A stretch of DNA of 44,269 nucleotides from CAYRAV01 sp964422365 (GCA_964422365.1 CAYRAV010000024.1:1-44269), one strand, 5' to 3'. Positions 1 through 8,017 are shown, numbered from the stretch's first letter. The notes: a model not told the origin generated them from the sequence alone. Numbers and translations: made by a program.

Positions 1-2
1 TA

Positions 3-634
3 TTTTTTGCTGTGGAGAATGATATTGCACTGGCAACCTGCATGGCAATGCCGCTGGAAGGAACAACATGGGAACTATGCAAACTGGGTTCTAATAAAAA
101 TATCCCACACAAAGGTGCTGGGAGTGCTGTGTTTGAGGCATCAATGAAATGGGCATTGGAGCATGGTGCAGAGCGGCTTTTTATCCTTTCTAACAGCAAA
201 TTAAAGCCCGCACTTCATATTTATGAAAAATATGGTTTTAGAGAAATTAAATTAGATGATTATGAATATGTCAGAGGAGATATTGCCTTTGAGTACAGAA
301 AAGAGGTATCTGGAATGAAAACAGTAGTAAAAAGAGAGAATGCGGTAAAAAAAGTTTTCAAGGGAGTATCCTTAAATTCCCTTGCATTAGGTGACAAGTC
401 ACAGGTTACTAAAATGAATTATGTTGTTGGAAATTATGCCTCTCCCCACCAGCACCCAAATGAACAGAGCGGATATGTTATTTCTGGCAGATATGAGCTT
501 ACTCTTGATGAAGAAAAATATGAATTACAGGCAGGGGATACTTATGCAATCCCCAGCAATCAGATTCATTCAAAGTAATTGAAGCAGGAGAAGTTATTGA
601 TGTTTTTACGCCTCCAAGACAAGATTATATTTAA
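3..634 (+). pseudogene. GNAT acetyltransferase-cupin fusion, 5' partial, frameshifted near the 3' end
   Basis: The reading frame is open from the window edge, so the true start lies upstream; a GTG at 12 is only an internal codon. Residues up to about EYRKE match the C-terminal half of a GNAT N-acetyltransferase (WELCKLGS, HIYEKYGFRE). The frame then continues without a stop into MKTVVKRENAV and a cupin barrel with PHQHPNEQ and the second-motif text QAGDTYAIP. These parts are usually separate proteins, so this looks like a fusion or a read-through after loss of a stop. At about 570-578 the frame ends in HSK-stop. The next frame continues the cupin as FKVIEAGEVIDVFTPPRQDY and stops at 632-634. 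A small deletion after CATTCA therefore removed the proper end. The acetyl acceptor and cupin ligand cannot be told. Assignment of both domains is confident; functionality is doubtful. Confidence 0.7.
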
Positions 635-735
635 TACCATCATCAACAATGGTATTCAAGAGGAAAAAGTGATAAAATATTTATTAAATATCCTCAAATG
701 TGAGGATTAACACTTGAGATTAAAGGGGAAATACA

Positions 736-843
736 ATGGCTAATCCATGGGAAGAAATATCTTTATCTAATTATGAAAATCACATGAGATTGGATTCTGT
801 TATGCAATTACAGAACATGAACTGTCCATGCTGTGGTCTTTAG
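736..843 (+). pseudogene. N-terminal stub of a class I SAM-dependent methyltransferase
   Basis: A 35-codon frame begins MANPWEEISLSNYENHM after a good ribosome-binding site (AAAGGGGAAAT, 722-731). That opening resembles small Lachnospiraceae class I SAM-dependent methyltransferases, which are normally over 200 residues. After VMQLQNMN the sequence departs and stops within eight codons (CPCCGL). The cofactor-binding region is absent, so no activity is expected. The break coincides with the truncated end of the opposite-strand fragment at 808-948. Family assignment is from memory of the N-terminal motif and is moderate. Confidence 0.45.
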
Positions 844-948
844 TCCTTCTTCCGCCTTGTTACAGTCAATTCGTAATATGCAGCCATCAAATGTAATAAT
901 ATCAATACTATTGTGATACATATTGTACCTTGCGTATAGTAATTTCAT
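808..948 (-). pseudogene. Truncated small protein, DUF6061-like
   Basis: The minus strand encodes 46 residues starting MKLLYARYNMYHNSID and containing IITFDGCILRIDCNKAEEG. This resembles the N-terminal half of DUF6061-type small proteins common in gut Clostridia and their mobile elements, normally about 75-80 residues. After LKTTAW it runs into sequence complementary to the methyltransferase stub and stops. It appears to be the other half of a deletion junction near 825-835. Expression and function are unlikely. The family name is tentative. Confidence 0.4.
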
Positions 949-1038
949 TTTTATTTGTCCTTTCATAATTTTTACAAGCATATCAAATCAGTTCCCACGC
1001 CTTAAACATTTTGTGTTATAATGTGTTGTAGATTTTCC

Positions 1039-1115
1039 TTTCCCTTAAATTTTCCCTTATTAGGGTTAATAACAGCAGGGGAGAGGAAATAACATAAGGG
1101 AAAGTCTAAGGGAAA
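1039..1115. repeat. Imperfect inverted repeat with doubled TTTCCCTTA motif
   Basis: Arms at 1039-1060 and 1094-1115 are 22 bp each and match at 20 positions around a 33-bp loop. Each arm contains the word TTTCCCTTA (or its near copy) twice. The element lies 120 bp upstream of the small gene at 1238. It is not followed by a T-run, so it is unlike a simple terminator; a protein-binding site or recombination end are alternatives. Confidence 0.6.
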
Positions 1116-1237
1116 GCTCATCTTGTGCAAATTTAGTGTTTTCAATGGTTAGAGCAATTTATGATAATAAAATATAACCGTTATTAAATTCCTTAGATTT
1201 TGTGAAAATCCAATCGAGATTTATAAGGAGGATAACT

Positions 1238-1594
1238 ATGGGTTACAGTTTAGCTTTTTGGAAGTATGAAGATGGAGTGTATCTTGATAATCAGTCGGTA
1301 TATGAAAATACTATAGCTGAGGAACAACTGATAGAAGGACTCCAAACGCTTCCTGTCAATGAGATACGTGAGAAATTTAAAGCTGATTTTTCTGATTGGG
1401 ATTGGCTTGATGAAGATAATTTTGAGCATGAGAGCAGAGGAGCAGTTCAAATTTATATTACAGAGCAGGCGGTACAGCTTGATTGTTATTCTGTTAGCCA
1501 AGATGATATGAATAAGTTGATAGATGTTATGCTTGCGTTTGATTGCCCTCTTTATGACCCACAAATTGCAATACGGTTTGACGGCGTTAGCTAA
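1238..1594 (+). CDS. Small conserved hypothetical protein (118 aa)
   Basis: The start at 1238 is chosen because AAGGAGGATAACT precedes the ATG; an in-frame ATG at 1202 has no such site. The product starts MGYSLAFWKYEDGVYLD and ends CPLYDPQIAIRFDGVS. It is acidic and soluble, with no signal peptide or membrane segment. The conserved-looking end (a LIDVMLAFDCPLYDPQ block) resembles small orphan proteins often found in immunity-protein or mobile-element contexts. No enzymatic motif is visible. It is intact while its neighbours are decayed, and a terminator follows at 1654. Function unknown. Confidence 0.6.
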   Translation: MGYSLAFWKYEDGVYLDNQSVYENTIAEEQLIEGLQTLPVNEIREKFKADFSDWDWLDEDNFEHESRGAVQIYITEQAVQLDCYSVSQDDMNKLIDVMLAFDCPLYDPQIAIRFDGVS

Positions 1595-1653
1595 CTTCCA
1601 GTTTGTCTAACTAATCACTACCACAATCACAACAAAATAATAACACAGCGTCA

Positions 1654-1688
1654 GAGCGTATAGAAAGCTAATCTATGTGCTCTTTTTT
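1654..1688 (+). terminator. Rho-independent terminator after the 1238 gene
   Basis: GAGCGTATAG pairs with CTATGTGCTC (8 of 10 positions) around a 9-nt loop and is followed by TTTTTT. It ends the transcript of the small gene upstream. Confidence 0.6.
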
Positions 1689-1689
1689 C

Positions 1690-2250
1690 ATGTAAAGGAA
1701 TCTGTATGAAGCCCCATGACAAAGGCTGAGAGTAACCGTAGCAAAAAGCCAAAAGTTGCCGAAAGCGGTCCAGAGGTGGATCGTGTTACCTATAGGCTGA
1801 GTGTCTATAAAATATCTATGGTTAGTATGAGTGTCCTGGCAGACACCCTGACAAACCTGTGAATGTACAGCTCTAAAAGAAGACTGTATAGAAATGTACA
1901 GGTACATTAATGCGTAGCCAGTGTGGTTTAGTAGAAATTTTTTTACGAACGACCATGTTATGTTACAGGCATATCCAAGCTGGCAGGCTCATAGCAGGAA
2001 CCTACGGGTATATATGTACAGACAGAACTATCAGAACATGGAAAGGTACTGGGTTCTGTAAAGAATAATCTGACGAAGAACAATAAGCGGATGAACCAGT
2101 GCTGAAAGGTAGTGCTCGAACCGATGATACCACTTGCGTTATGTGAGGGGGAGCAATGGGCACAAGTCGTTGGTCAGTAACAGGCATTATGATATTGTCA
2201 ATATCAGTTGACACATTTCCTCAAAGAATTTGTACCTTATGCAACTTCCT
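1690..2250 (+). other. Non-coding, structured-looking stretch; possible group II intron 5' remnant or mobilisation leader
   Basis: No convincing gene is present over about 560 bp. The stretch is more GC-balanced than its surroundings and rich in short purine-loop helices (for example GCCGAAAGCGGT, and GTGTCCTGGCAGACACC near 1830). Its composition and length recall domain I of a bacterial group II intron, but I see no intron-encoded reverse transcriptase and no domain V. It lies directly upstream of the MobC remnant, so a leader or transfer-origin region of the same element is an alternative. A 54-codon frame from 1718 (MTKAESNRSKKPK) has no clear ribosome-binding site. Confidence 0.25.
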
Positions 2251-2282
2251 TAAATGAGGCATAATATTTCTGTCGTTTAGCC

Positions 2283-2720
2283 ATAGGTAGAAGCCCCATA
2301 AGCACGAACTTAAGCCTAAAATACCCAAAATACAAGGCAAACTCTGCCTTTGTACGTGTCATTGCTCAGAAACTCCCTAAAGAGAAAGCAGAAAAATGAG
2401 CTGAAAATATACTGAGTGACGACGAACAGTACATACTGGAGCAGAAAGTAAAAGCCTCTGGAATGAAAAGCAAATCCGCTTTCCTGTGCCACCGAATTTT
2501 GTATGTTTTTGTCTATGACATTGACTATTCCAAACTTCATGAATACAACACTACACTTGGCAGAATCAGTAACAATCTGAATCAAATAGCAAAGCACATG
2601 AACGCCACAGGTAATATATATTTTGCTGATGTAAAGGAAGTCAAAGAGCTGATAAAAAAAAGTGTGGGATATGCAGAAGTCCATGCTCTCAAAACAGCCT
2701 TACATGAAGCAGTAAACTGA
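2283..2720 (+). pseudogene. MobC-like mobilisation protein, interrupted by an in-frame stop
   Basis: One frame reads LSLKYPKYKANSAFVRV, then AQKLPKEKAEK-stop (TGA near 2397), then AENILSDDEQYILEQK and on to ALKTALHEAVN. The block LGRISNNLNQIAKHMNATGN is the hallmark of plasmid/ICE MobC relaxosome proteins, which act at oriT beside a relaxase. The TGA lies where a tryptophan TGG would fit. An ATG at 2463 could restart translation, giving 85 residues, but without a convincing ribosome-binding site. No relaxase follows. With the VirD4 and recombinase pieces at 6.3-6.9 kb this marks a decayed conjugative element. Confidence 0.65.
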
Positions 2721-2826
2721 AACAGAATCCCTTCTGAAGAGCAGGGTAGTGCCAGTCAAATTTCTTTCACAAATCTGCAAAAGTAAAACCTCAACAGAAT
2801 CTAAAATCAGACAAATTTCGCACCAT

Positions 2827-2876
2827 TAAAAAAGGTGTACCGCAGTGAAGTTTCTTTCTCCCTTGCGGTACACCTT
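2827..2876 (-). terminator. Rho-independent terminator for the minus-strand hydrolase operon
   Basis: Arms AAGGTGTACCGCA and TGCGGTACACCTT (13 bp, perfect) enclose a 19-nt loop. On the minus strand the hairpin is followed by a run of T (A-run at 2828-2833 on plus), so it terminates transcripts leaving the gene at 3098. Confidence 0.7.
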
Positions 2877-3015
2877 GATGTGTGCAATATCCTCTATATT
2901 TGCATATTTTTGTTGTTTTTCTTCTAAACATTCCTTTATACTTTTGCATTTACCTATTTATCCTATACCATAAATTCTTTGGCATGAGAAACTAAAATCA
3001 TTCTAATATTGGAGG

Positions 3016-3058
3016 AAACCAATAGAAGCTAAATTGAAGCTATTGGTTTTCGTTTTTT
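3016..3058 (+). terminator. Rho-independent terminator, plus strand
   Basis: AAACCAATAG and CTATTGGTTT pair around a 14-nt loop and are followed by TTCGTTTTTT. It would stop plus-strand transcripts from the MobC remnant before the convergent operon. Confidence 0.65.
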
Positions 3059-3097
3059 ATGATTGAAGTTTTTGCCGTCACAACATATAACTTGCAA

Positions 3098-3739
3098 TTA
3101 TTGACTATTACCTATCCAAAATTTTTCTATTAAATTTGCCAATTCCTCTGGCACTTCAATATTTACTTCATGTCCAGCTTGCGCTACCAAATAAAGCTTT
3201 GCATTCAACATTTTATTATTCATGCCAATTGCTGCTTTTCTGTTTGCCTTGTCCCTCTCTCCACAAACAATCATTACCGGACAGGTAAGCCTGCTTAATT
3301 CTGCCCGAAAGTCCAATCTTAACATAGATTTTACCAAAGATAATGCATCCTTTTTGGATATACCCATTTCCAAAAACTTTATTTCAGGCATAAGATGAAA
3401 TACTATGTTTTGAATATAAAGTATTCCTTTAGGCATCTTGAATTGTGGCGCAATTAAAATCAGCGATTGCACTTTCTGCAAATGCTCTATTGCATAATTT
3501 AATGCTAAAACTGCCCCCAAAGAAATTCCACATATGCTTACCTTACCATGATATTCATTGCAGTTTTTTTCAAACTGTTTGAACAGATTAGGATAATTTA
3601 TATTCTGACCTTTTAACATCGAAAACAAATCCGGACAAACAGGATCTGATATGCGCAGAACAGAAAAAACTTTATCCCAACTTGCTGCTGTCTGCCCCAG
3701 TCCATGCAAAAAGATATAATTTACATTTCTGCTTTCCAT
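3098..3739 (-). CDS. Alpha/beta hydrolase
   Basis: A 213-residue cytoplasmic alpha/beta-hydrolase. The oxyanion-hole motif HGLGQ is near residue 12, the nucleophile elbow GISLG near 72, the acid residue probably in CGERD near 160, and the catalytic histidine in AGHEVN near 188. The order fits a serine hydrolase of the esterase/peptidase superfamily; substrate cannot be inferred. The ATG is 8 bp downstream of the permease stop, and GGAGG of its ribosome-binding site overlaps the permease end, so it is the last gene of a TetR-controlled ABC operon. A terminator at 2827-2876 closes the unit. It may act on a compound handled by the transporter, which is inference. Confidence 0.8.
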   Translation of the reverse strand: MESRNVNYIFLHGLGQTAASWDKVFSVLRISDPVCPDLFSMLKGQNINYPNLFKQFEKNCNEYHGKVSICGISLGAVLALNYAIEHLQKVQSLILIAPQFKMPKGILYIQNIVFHLMPEIKFLEMGISKKDALSLVKSMLRLDFRAELSRLTCPVMIVCGERDKANRKAAIGMNNKMLNAKLYLVAQAGHEVNIEVPEELANLIEKFWIGNSQ

Positions 3740-3746
3740 AAAACTG

Positions 3747-4466
3747 CTAAACCTCCATCTTTTTAACTCTATAGCATAAATTACGATGCAGTAAAATCAC
3801 AATTACTAAAATAACTGTAAAAATGCCTGTAATAGCAGGATATTCCATTGTTGATACTGCTATCGTCTGTGCTATTAGCTGACAAAGAATTGATACGGCA
3901 ATACATGATGAAACAATTGTTACAGAAACTGACTTCCGTAAAAAACCAAACCATAATGAAATTATTCCAACAAATCCTGCCATGACAGAACTGTATAGCA
4001 GCAATACACAGCTATATACGATTACTTTCAAATCAATTTTGTCAGGGCATAAAGGGCAGAACGTTTCTGTCAGGAAAAAAATACCTAATGTCATACCTTC
4101 ACACAATAACATCGAAACAGTCGTATAAAAAAATGTTAAAAATATCTTTGAATTTAATATCCTTTCCCTGTTGATTGGATATGACAACAAAAGGATTGCT
4201 CTTTTGCCTGTATATTCCTCAACAATAAACTTTGATGACATAACACCAGCGGTGATAGAAAAAATTCCCATACATACAACACATGAAAGACCAACAATAA
4301 AATGATATGACATGAACAATTCTGTATCTTTACTGTTTCCGTCAATACGGGGAATAGATGCAATTAAGTATGTAAATTCCATCACGACAAGAAAACTTAT
4401 TACCGTAGCTAAGAAATAAGCTTTTAAGCTGTTTCTCCTTAGCTCCAACTTTATCAATTTACTCAT
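3747..4466 (-). CDS. ABC transporter permease (ABC-2 type)
   Basis: About 239 residues starting MSKLIKLELRRN. The start is set by GGAGGG eight bases upstream and by ATGAGTAA overlapping the ATPase stop by 8 bp; an upstream in-frame ATG lies inside the ATPase gene. Hydrophobic stretches (AYFLATVISFLVV, IVGLSCVVCMGIFS, SVMAGFVGIISLWFG, ITGIFTVILVIVILL) give about six membrane spans, the layout of ABC-2 family permeases. It should pair with the adjacent ATPase as an exporter or integral-membrane remodelling pump; small two-gene systems of this kind often confer antibiotic or lantibiotic resistance. The substrate is unknown. Confidence 0.8.
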   Translation of the reverse strand: MSKLIKLELRRNSLKAYFLATVISFLVVMEFTYLIASIPRIDGNSKDTELFMSYHFIVGLSCVVCMGIFSITAGVMSSKFIVEEYTGKRAILLLSYPINRERILNSKIFLTFFYTTVSMLLCEGMTLGIFFLTETFCPLCPDKIDLKVIVYSCVLLLYSSVMAGFVGIISLWFGFLRKSVSVTIVSSCIAVSILCQLIAQTIAVSTMEYPAITGIFTVILVIVILLHRNLCYRVKKMEV

Positions 4467-5184
4467 AATGATTCCCTCCAGTGATTTCAATAAAATAATC
4501 TTCAAGATTTTTTGAATAACGCTCCTTTATCTCATTAGGACTAATTTCCTGCACAACTGTTCCATCAACGATAAAGCCTATACGGTCTACAATCTGCTCT
4601 ACTTCCGAAAGTATATGGCTGGACAATACGATTGTCATTTTGTTTTCTTTGGAAAGAGAACAAAATAATTCTCTCATTTCTCTTATTCCAACAGGATCAA
4701 GCCCATTTACTGGCTCATCCAGAATAAGTAAATCAGGCTTATGTACGATTGCTCTGGCTATGGCTAAACGCTGGCGCATCCCCATAGAAAAGTTAGAAAC
4801 AGATTCATTACTTGCATTGGACAAACCTACCAAATTCAAGGTTCCAACTATATCACCAGATTCTACCCCCATATAGTCCAAGTGTAACTGGAGATTTTCA
4901 AACACTGACAGATGTTCATAAAATACAGGTACATCAATTAAACTTCCTGTTTTTCGCAGAATAGCCAAATTATCTTTTACACTATCCATACCTAAAACAG
5001 TTGCTTTCCCGCATGTAGGTTTCAGTAATCCCAGAAGAATTTTAAAAATGGTTGTTTTCCCTACACCATTTCTCCCTAAAAGACCATATATCGTGCCATA
5101 TTCGACTGACATATTGCTTGCGTGTATTACTTCTTTCCCTTTAAAGCTCTTTTCTAATTGCTGCGTAGTTATTGCATACTGCAT
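4459..5184 (-). CDS. ABC transporter ATP-binding protein
   Basis: About 241 residues, start taken at the ATG at 5184 with AAGGAGG 11 bases upstream; a TTG at 5193 is closer to the site but less likely. Walker A is GRNGVGKTT, the signature is NFSMGMRQRLAIARA, Walker B is LLILDEPVNGLD and the H-loop is SSHILSEVEQ. It is the energising subunit of the BcrA-like ABC-2 class. The gene overlaps the permease by 8 bp, implying translational coupling. Upstream are the TetR gene and an operator-like site (5212-5232), so repression by that TetR is likely. Confidence 0.88.
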   Translation of the reverse strand: MQYAITTQQLEKSFKGKEVIHASNMSVEYGTIYGLLGRNGVGKTTIFKILLGLLKPTCGKATVLGMDSVKDNLAILRKTGSLIDVPVFYEHLSVFENLQLHLDYMGVESGDIVGTLNLVGLSNASNESVSNFSMGMRQRLAIARAIVHKPDLLILDEPVNGLDPVGIREMRELFCSLSKENKMTIVLSSHILSEVEQIVDRIGFIVDGTVVQEISPNEIKERYSKNLEDYFIEITGGNHYE

Positions 5185-5211
5185 ATCAATCAAAACCTCC
5201 TTATTTTTAAT

Positions 5212-5232
5212 ACCTTATGAATGTATGTATAT
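5212..5232 (-). promoter_or_regulatory. Operator-like site upstream of the ABC operon
   Basis: The plus-strand text ACCTTATGAATGTATGTAT shares the core (G/T)GTATGTAT with the site in the tetR promoter at 5944-5960. It lies just upstream of the ATPase ribosome-binding site. Binding by the neighbouring TetR protein is inferred. Confidence 0.4.
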
Positions 5233-5241
5233 CTGTTAAAT

Positions 5242-5270
5242 GAAATGCCTTATCATAAACAAGGCATTTC
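5242..5270 (-). terminator. Hairpin between tetR and the ABC operon
   Basis: GAAATGCCTT and AAGGCATTTC form a perfect 10-bp stem with a 9-nt loop directly after the TetR stop. The T-run is weak on the minus strand, so it may be a leaky terminator or attenuator that lets some transcription enter the ABC genes. Confidence 0.5.
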
Positions 5271-5277
5271 TTAATCT

Positions 5278-5922
5278 TTATCTGTTTGCAATATTACTAA
5301 TCTGGTCTTTCAATAAGTTCACCATTTCATCATCTATAATAGGCACACCCATCTTTTCGAGCATTTCCTTTAGAAACAAAAACTTATGAAACACTTCTTC
5401 CTCTGTTGCCGGATAAACAGCAGGATACAGCCATACATCCCCAAGAAAAGGTATCAGTTCAGCAATTTCCTTTGCATATTCTGTATGAACAGAACCATCC
5501 TGTATACCTTCCTCAATCAATTCCTGCCAGAGAGGAGAAAGATTTCGACGGTTTGTTTCCATCATTTCTGCAAAAATGCGTGGATTTTGGAGTAGCGGAA
5601 GCGCCTGTATTTCAATCTGTGCATTTTGAGTGTTCGCCTGGTTTAATCTGATAACCTCCCTCATTTTTTCTAAAGCGTTTATATCATTCCGTTTTTTTAC
5701 AGTTACAAACGGATTGCTCTCCATAAACATTTTATCACTTAAAGCGACTATAATATCTTCTTTAGACTTAAAATGATGATAAATTGCGCCCTTTGTTAAA
5801 CCTCCAAGCTTATCAACAATATCTTGTATCGTTGTGTTGTCATATCCTTTTTCAAGAAAAAGCTTCTGGGCAACTTCTAAAATTTTCTCTACCGTAACTT
5901 CGGGATACTTATTGCGAGCCAT
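5278..5922 (-). CDS. TetR/AcrR-family transcriptional regulator
   Basis: A 214-residue protein with an N-terminal helix-turn-helix (AQKLFLEKGYDNTTIQDIV, then TKGAIYHHFKSKEDI) typical of TetR repressors, and an all-helical C-terminal ligand domain. AGGAGGTTAAT precedes the ATG. It is divergently unopposed and 85-95 bp upstream of the ABC-hydrolase genes in the same direction, the usual layout for a drug-efflux repressor. Its own promoter (5963-5991) is followed by an imperfect AACATT..AATGTT palindrome, suggesting autoregulation. The inducer is unknown. Confidence 0.88.
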   Translation of the reverse strand: MARNKYPEVTVEKILEVAQKLFLEKGYDNTTIQDIVDKLGGLTKGAIYHHFKSKEDIIVALSDKMFMESNPFVTVKKRNDINALEKMREVIRLNQANTQNAQIEIQALPLLQNPRIFAEMMETNRRNLSPLWQELIEEGIQDGSVHTEYAKEIAELIPFLGDVWLYPAVYPATEEEVFHKFLFLKEMLEKMGVPIIDDEMVNLLKDQISNIANR

Positions 5923-5943
5923 ATTAACCTCCTTTTACTTAAC

Positions 5944-6009
5944 ATTCATGCGGTATGTATCAATGTTATCACATTTTTCTTCATTTGTAAAGATACACAT
6001 GGTAGGTAT
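5944..6009 (-). promoter_or_regulatory. tetR promoter with operator-like repeats
   Basis: On the minus strand TTTACA (5986-5991) and TAACAT (5963-5968) are separated by 17 bp. Two related words flank it on plus: ATTCATGCGGTATGTAT (5944-5960) and ATACACATGGTAGGTAT (5993-6009). The first lies downstream of the -10 box, where a repressor would block transcription, and its core recurs before the ABC operon. Confidence 0.55.
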
Positions 6010-6339
6010 TAAAACTATTGTGTATTGTTGTAATTAGAAAGAGTTTCCTATGTAATATGCCTCATCCTGTGATAAAATAAGGACAGGACATTCCTTTAGG
6101 AAGAACCCTGCGGGCATCTGATACTTTCAGTTTGGCGATTGGCGGTATCGGCTGCCTTTTTATTTCTCCTAAAGCACATTTAAAACTCCTGTTTCTTTGC
6201 TTCTGGACATTCTGTCCAAAGGTTGTATGTTTGGTTTACGGGTTCCATATTCAGTTTTTGTTCTTGCACTTTTAGACATTTTATCTAAAAGTTGATTAGT
6301 TCCATTCTGTTTTTACACTTTTGGAATTTTGTCTAAAAG

Positions 6340-6570
6340 TTATGCTTCCACTTTCCCTGCATCAAAAATTTCATCTACCTCCATACCCAGCTTTACTGTG
6401 AGCCTTGAAAGGTTTTTGACATACTTTTCAATCTTTTCGTCATAGTTTGATAGGCATCTGTACTGTTTGTGCTTTGTAATATCATATTTATTTGAGAAAA
6501 AAGGTCTCACACCTCTAAGCTGCATAATACATTTCCCGCCATCCATGACTGCAATCTCATCCTGGCTCAT
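6340..6570 (-). pseudogene. C-terminal fragment of VirD4/TraG-type coupling protein
   Basis: About 76 residues read MSQDEIAVMDGGKCIMQLRG and continue with RPFFSNKYDITKHKQY. This is the conserved C-terminus of VirD4-like coupling proteins of Tn1549-type conjugative elements; a full protein is about 600 residues with Walker motifs, all missing here. The frame is open a few codons upstream to about 6592 but no more of the ATPase exists. It is a remnant of the element that also left MobC at 2.3-2.7 kb. Confidence 0.7.
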
Positions 6571-6667
6571 AAGCTCTATGCAACATTGTCAAGTGATGAG
6601 TTTAATTTTGCGCACAAAAAAAGCAAGGACTCTCTCGAATCTCTGCTCGCTTGATTACCGTTTCCAG

Positions 6668-6928
6668 TTATTTTATCCTAAATTCCTCTGCTTCTTCATC
6701 TGTAAGCGGTCTGCGGTCTATAAGCTGCTGAACCTTTTCCCACTCCGCTTTGGGAATAATGGCTTTGTGGCAGTCCTCTATGACTTCCCTCTGCTTCCTC
6801 AGAATGATGTTATAAGTATTGGAACGTATCCCCTTCTGGTGCGTTTTGCAGACAACATATGCGCCCTTGTAAAATGCAGGATAAACGCATGAGTAAATAA
6901 ACTGTGAAAATTCTGCCTGTCTGCTACA
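6668..6928 (-). pseudogene. Fragment of a probable serine site-specific recombinase
   Basis: The minus-strand frame, open from a TGA at 6929-6931, contains CVYPAFYKGAYVVCKTHQKG and then REVIEDCHKAIIPKAEWEKV QQLIDRRP, ending LTDEEAEEFRIK-stop. The pattern 'FYKGAYVV ... HKAIIPKAEWEKVQ' fits the recombinase domain (PF07508) of large serine recombinases that move Tn1549-like elements. The N-terminal resolvase domain with the catalytic serine, and the zinc-ribbon end, are absent. No start codon is evident. Family is moderate confidence; another protein of the same element type is possible. Confidence 0.45.
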
Positions 6929-7094
6929 TCACTCTTGATATACTTCCCACTGAAAAATAAGGTATCATCCACATAGCCAAGCTGTCACTTATCTTGGTTT
7001 CTCTATCAACATATTTTTTATAAACAGAATATTTTTTATAATATAACATTTTTTTAGTACATCATGTAACTTTACAGCTATATTTTGTAGCATG

Positions 7095-7125
7095 TTGTGT
7101 TTTTCCAAATTTATATTGGTATAAT
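7095..7125 (+). promoter_or_regulatory. Possible promoter of the XRE regulator
   Basis: TATAAT (7120-7125) lies 51 bp before the TTG start at 7177. The best -35 candidate, TTGTGT (7095-7100), is 19 bp away, longer than ideal. The flanks are very AT-rich. Confidence 0.4.
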
Positions 7126-7176
7126 AATCGAAAATCGAACAACAATTGTTATACTCTAATGAAAAGGTGATTATTT

Positions 7177-7620
7177 TTGGAAACTTGCATAAATTTTGGA
7201 AAAACTTTAAAATTTATCCGCAAATCTTTTGATTATACACAGGAAGCGGTCAGTCATTATTTAAATATAGAACGTCAAACCTATTCTCATTATGAAACAG
7301 GTCGTAATCTTCCCTCTGTGGAAGTTCTTTACCGTCTGGCAAATTTTTACCATATCGGTGTAGAAAATTTCTATCTTCCTTTGTATGATCCTAGAAATGA
7401 TATCATTTATCAGTCTGAAAATACATCTGTTTTTGGAAAAACAAAACAATTCCCTGATTTTGGAAACTACAATTTTTCAAACAATGGAGAGAATCATGTG
7501 TTGGTTGCAGTCACTCCTGACGTTGCTCAAATTACCACTTTTCTATCTGATTTTTCCAAATCTGATTTAGATGAAACAAAAGCATTTATCAAACAATTAC
7601 ACAAACTTCCTCCTAAGTAG
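7177..7620 (+). CDS. XRE-family (Cro/CI-type) DNA-binding protein
   Basis: A 147-residue protein starting at TTG, preceded by AAAAGGTG. Residues 8-65 form an HTH_3 domain (FGKTLKFIRKSFDYTQEAVS, then NIERQTYSHYETGRNLPSVE). The rest (about 70-147) is a polar tail ending in a helix rich in Asp/Lys, without a recognised sensor domain. It is a likely one-component repressor. It follows the conjugative-element remnants and could be a leftover control gene of that element, or a chromosomal regulator; its target is not evident. Confidence 0.8.
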   Translation: METCINFGKTLKFIRKSFDYTQEAVSHYLNIERQTYSHYETGRNLPSVEVLYRLANFYHIGVENFYLPLYDPRNDIIYQSENTSVFGKTKQFPDFGNYNFSNNGENHVLVAVTPDVAQITTFLSDFSKSDLDETKAFIKQLHKLPPK

Positions 7621-7633
7621 CTTTTTAATAATA

Positions 7634-8017
7634 TCTAGAGCGTGTTTAAAAATTGTGTGTCACAAAATGCATGCCACAATTTGCGGAGAATTTGCTTGAA
7701 ATTCATCAGGTACAACATAAAAAATATTTTTAGGTAATTGACAAAGTACCATTACCATACCTTATTTGGACGCAGTCTGTCAGTCCTAATGGCATAAATA
7801 AATCACAGTATGCACCTAGATGGATACACAAAGCAGGATGCATATCTTGTGGGGGATTTGTTCCAAATTCATAAGGTGTAGCGGGCTACATTAAATGAAT
7901 TTAGAGCAAATATACATACTTTATCGGACGAAGTCTGCCAGCCCGGATGGGTATGGATTGCGGTATGCAAAGCGGGGCATGCAGATTGGGGCAATGAATT
8001 TTCAAACATGCTCTAGA
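7634..8017. repeat. MITE-like element, full-length copy with inverted ends
   Basis: The left end TCTAGAGCGTGTTTAAAAAT and the inverted right end (AATTTTCAAACATGCTCTAGA at 7997-8017) match closely. Inside are two diverged tandem versions of one unit, each with a (T/C)TTAT(C/T)(G/T)GACG(A/C)AGTCTG(C/T)CAG block, and a GGGGATTTGTTCCAA(A/G) block. No transposase is encoded. Partial copies occur near 17.6, 19.0, 29.0, 33.3, 37.3 and 39.2 kb. Confidence 0.7.

Noticed and set aside
1668..2214. Minus-strand open frames in the structured region
   Set aside because: No start signals or family resemblance; the region looks non-coding or intron-like.
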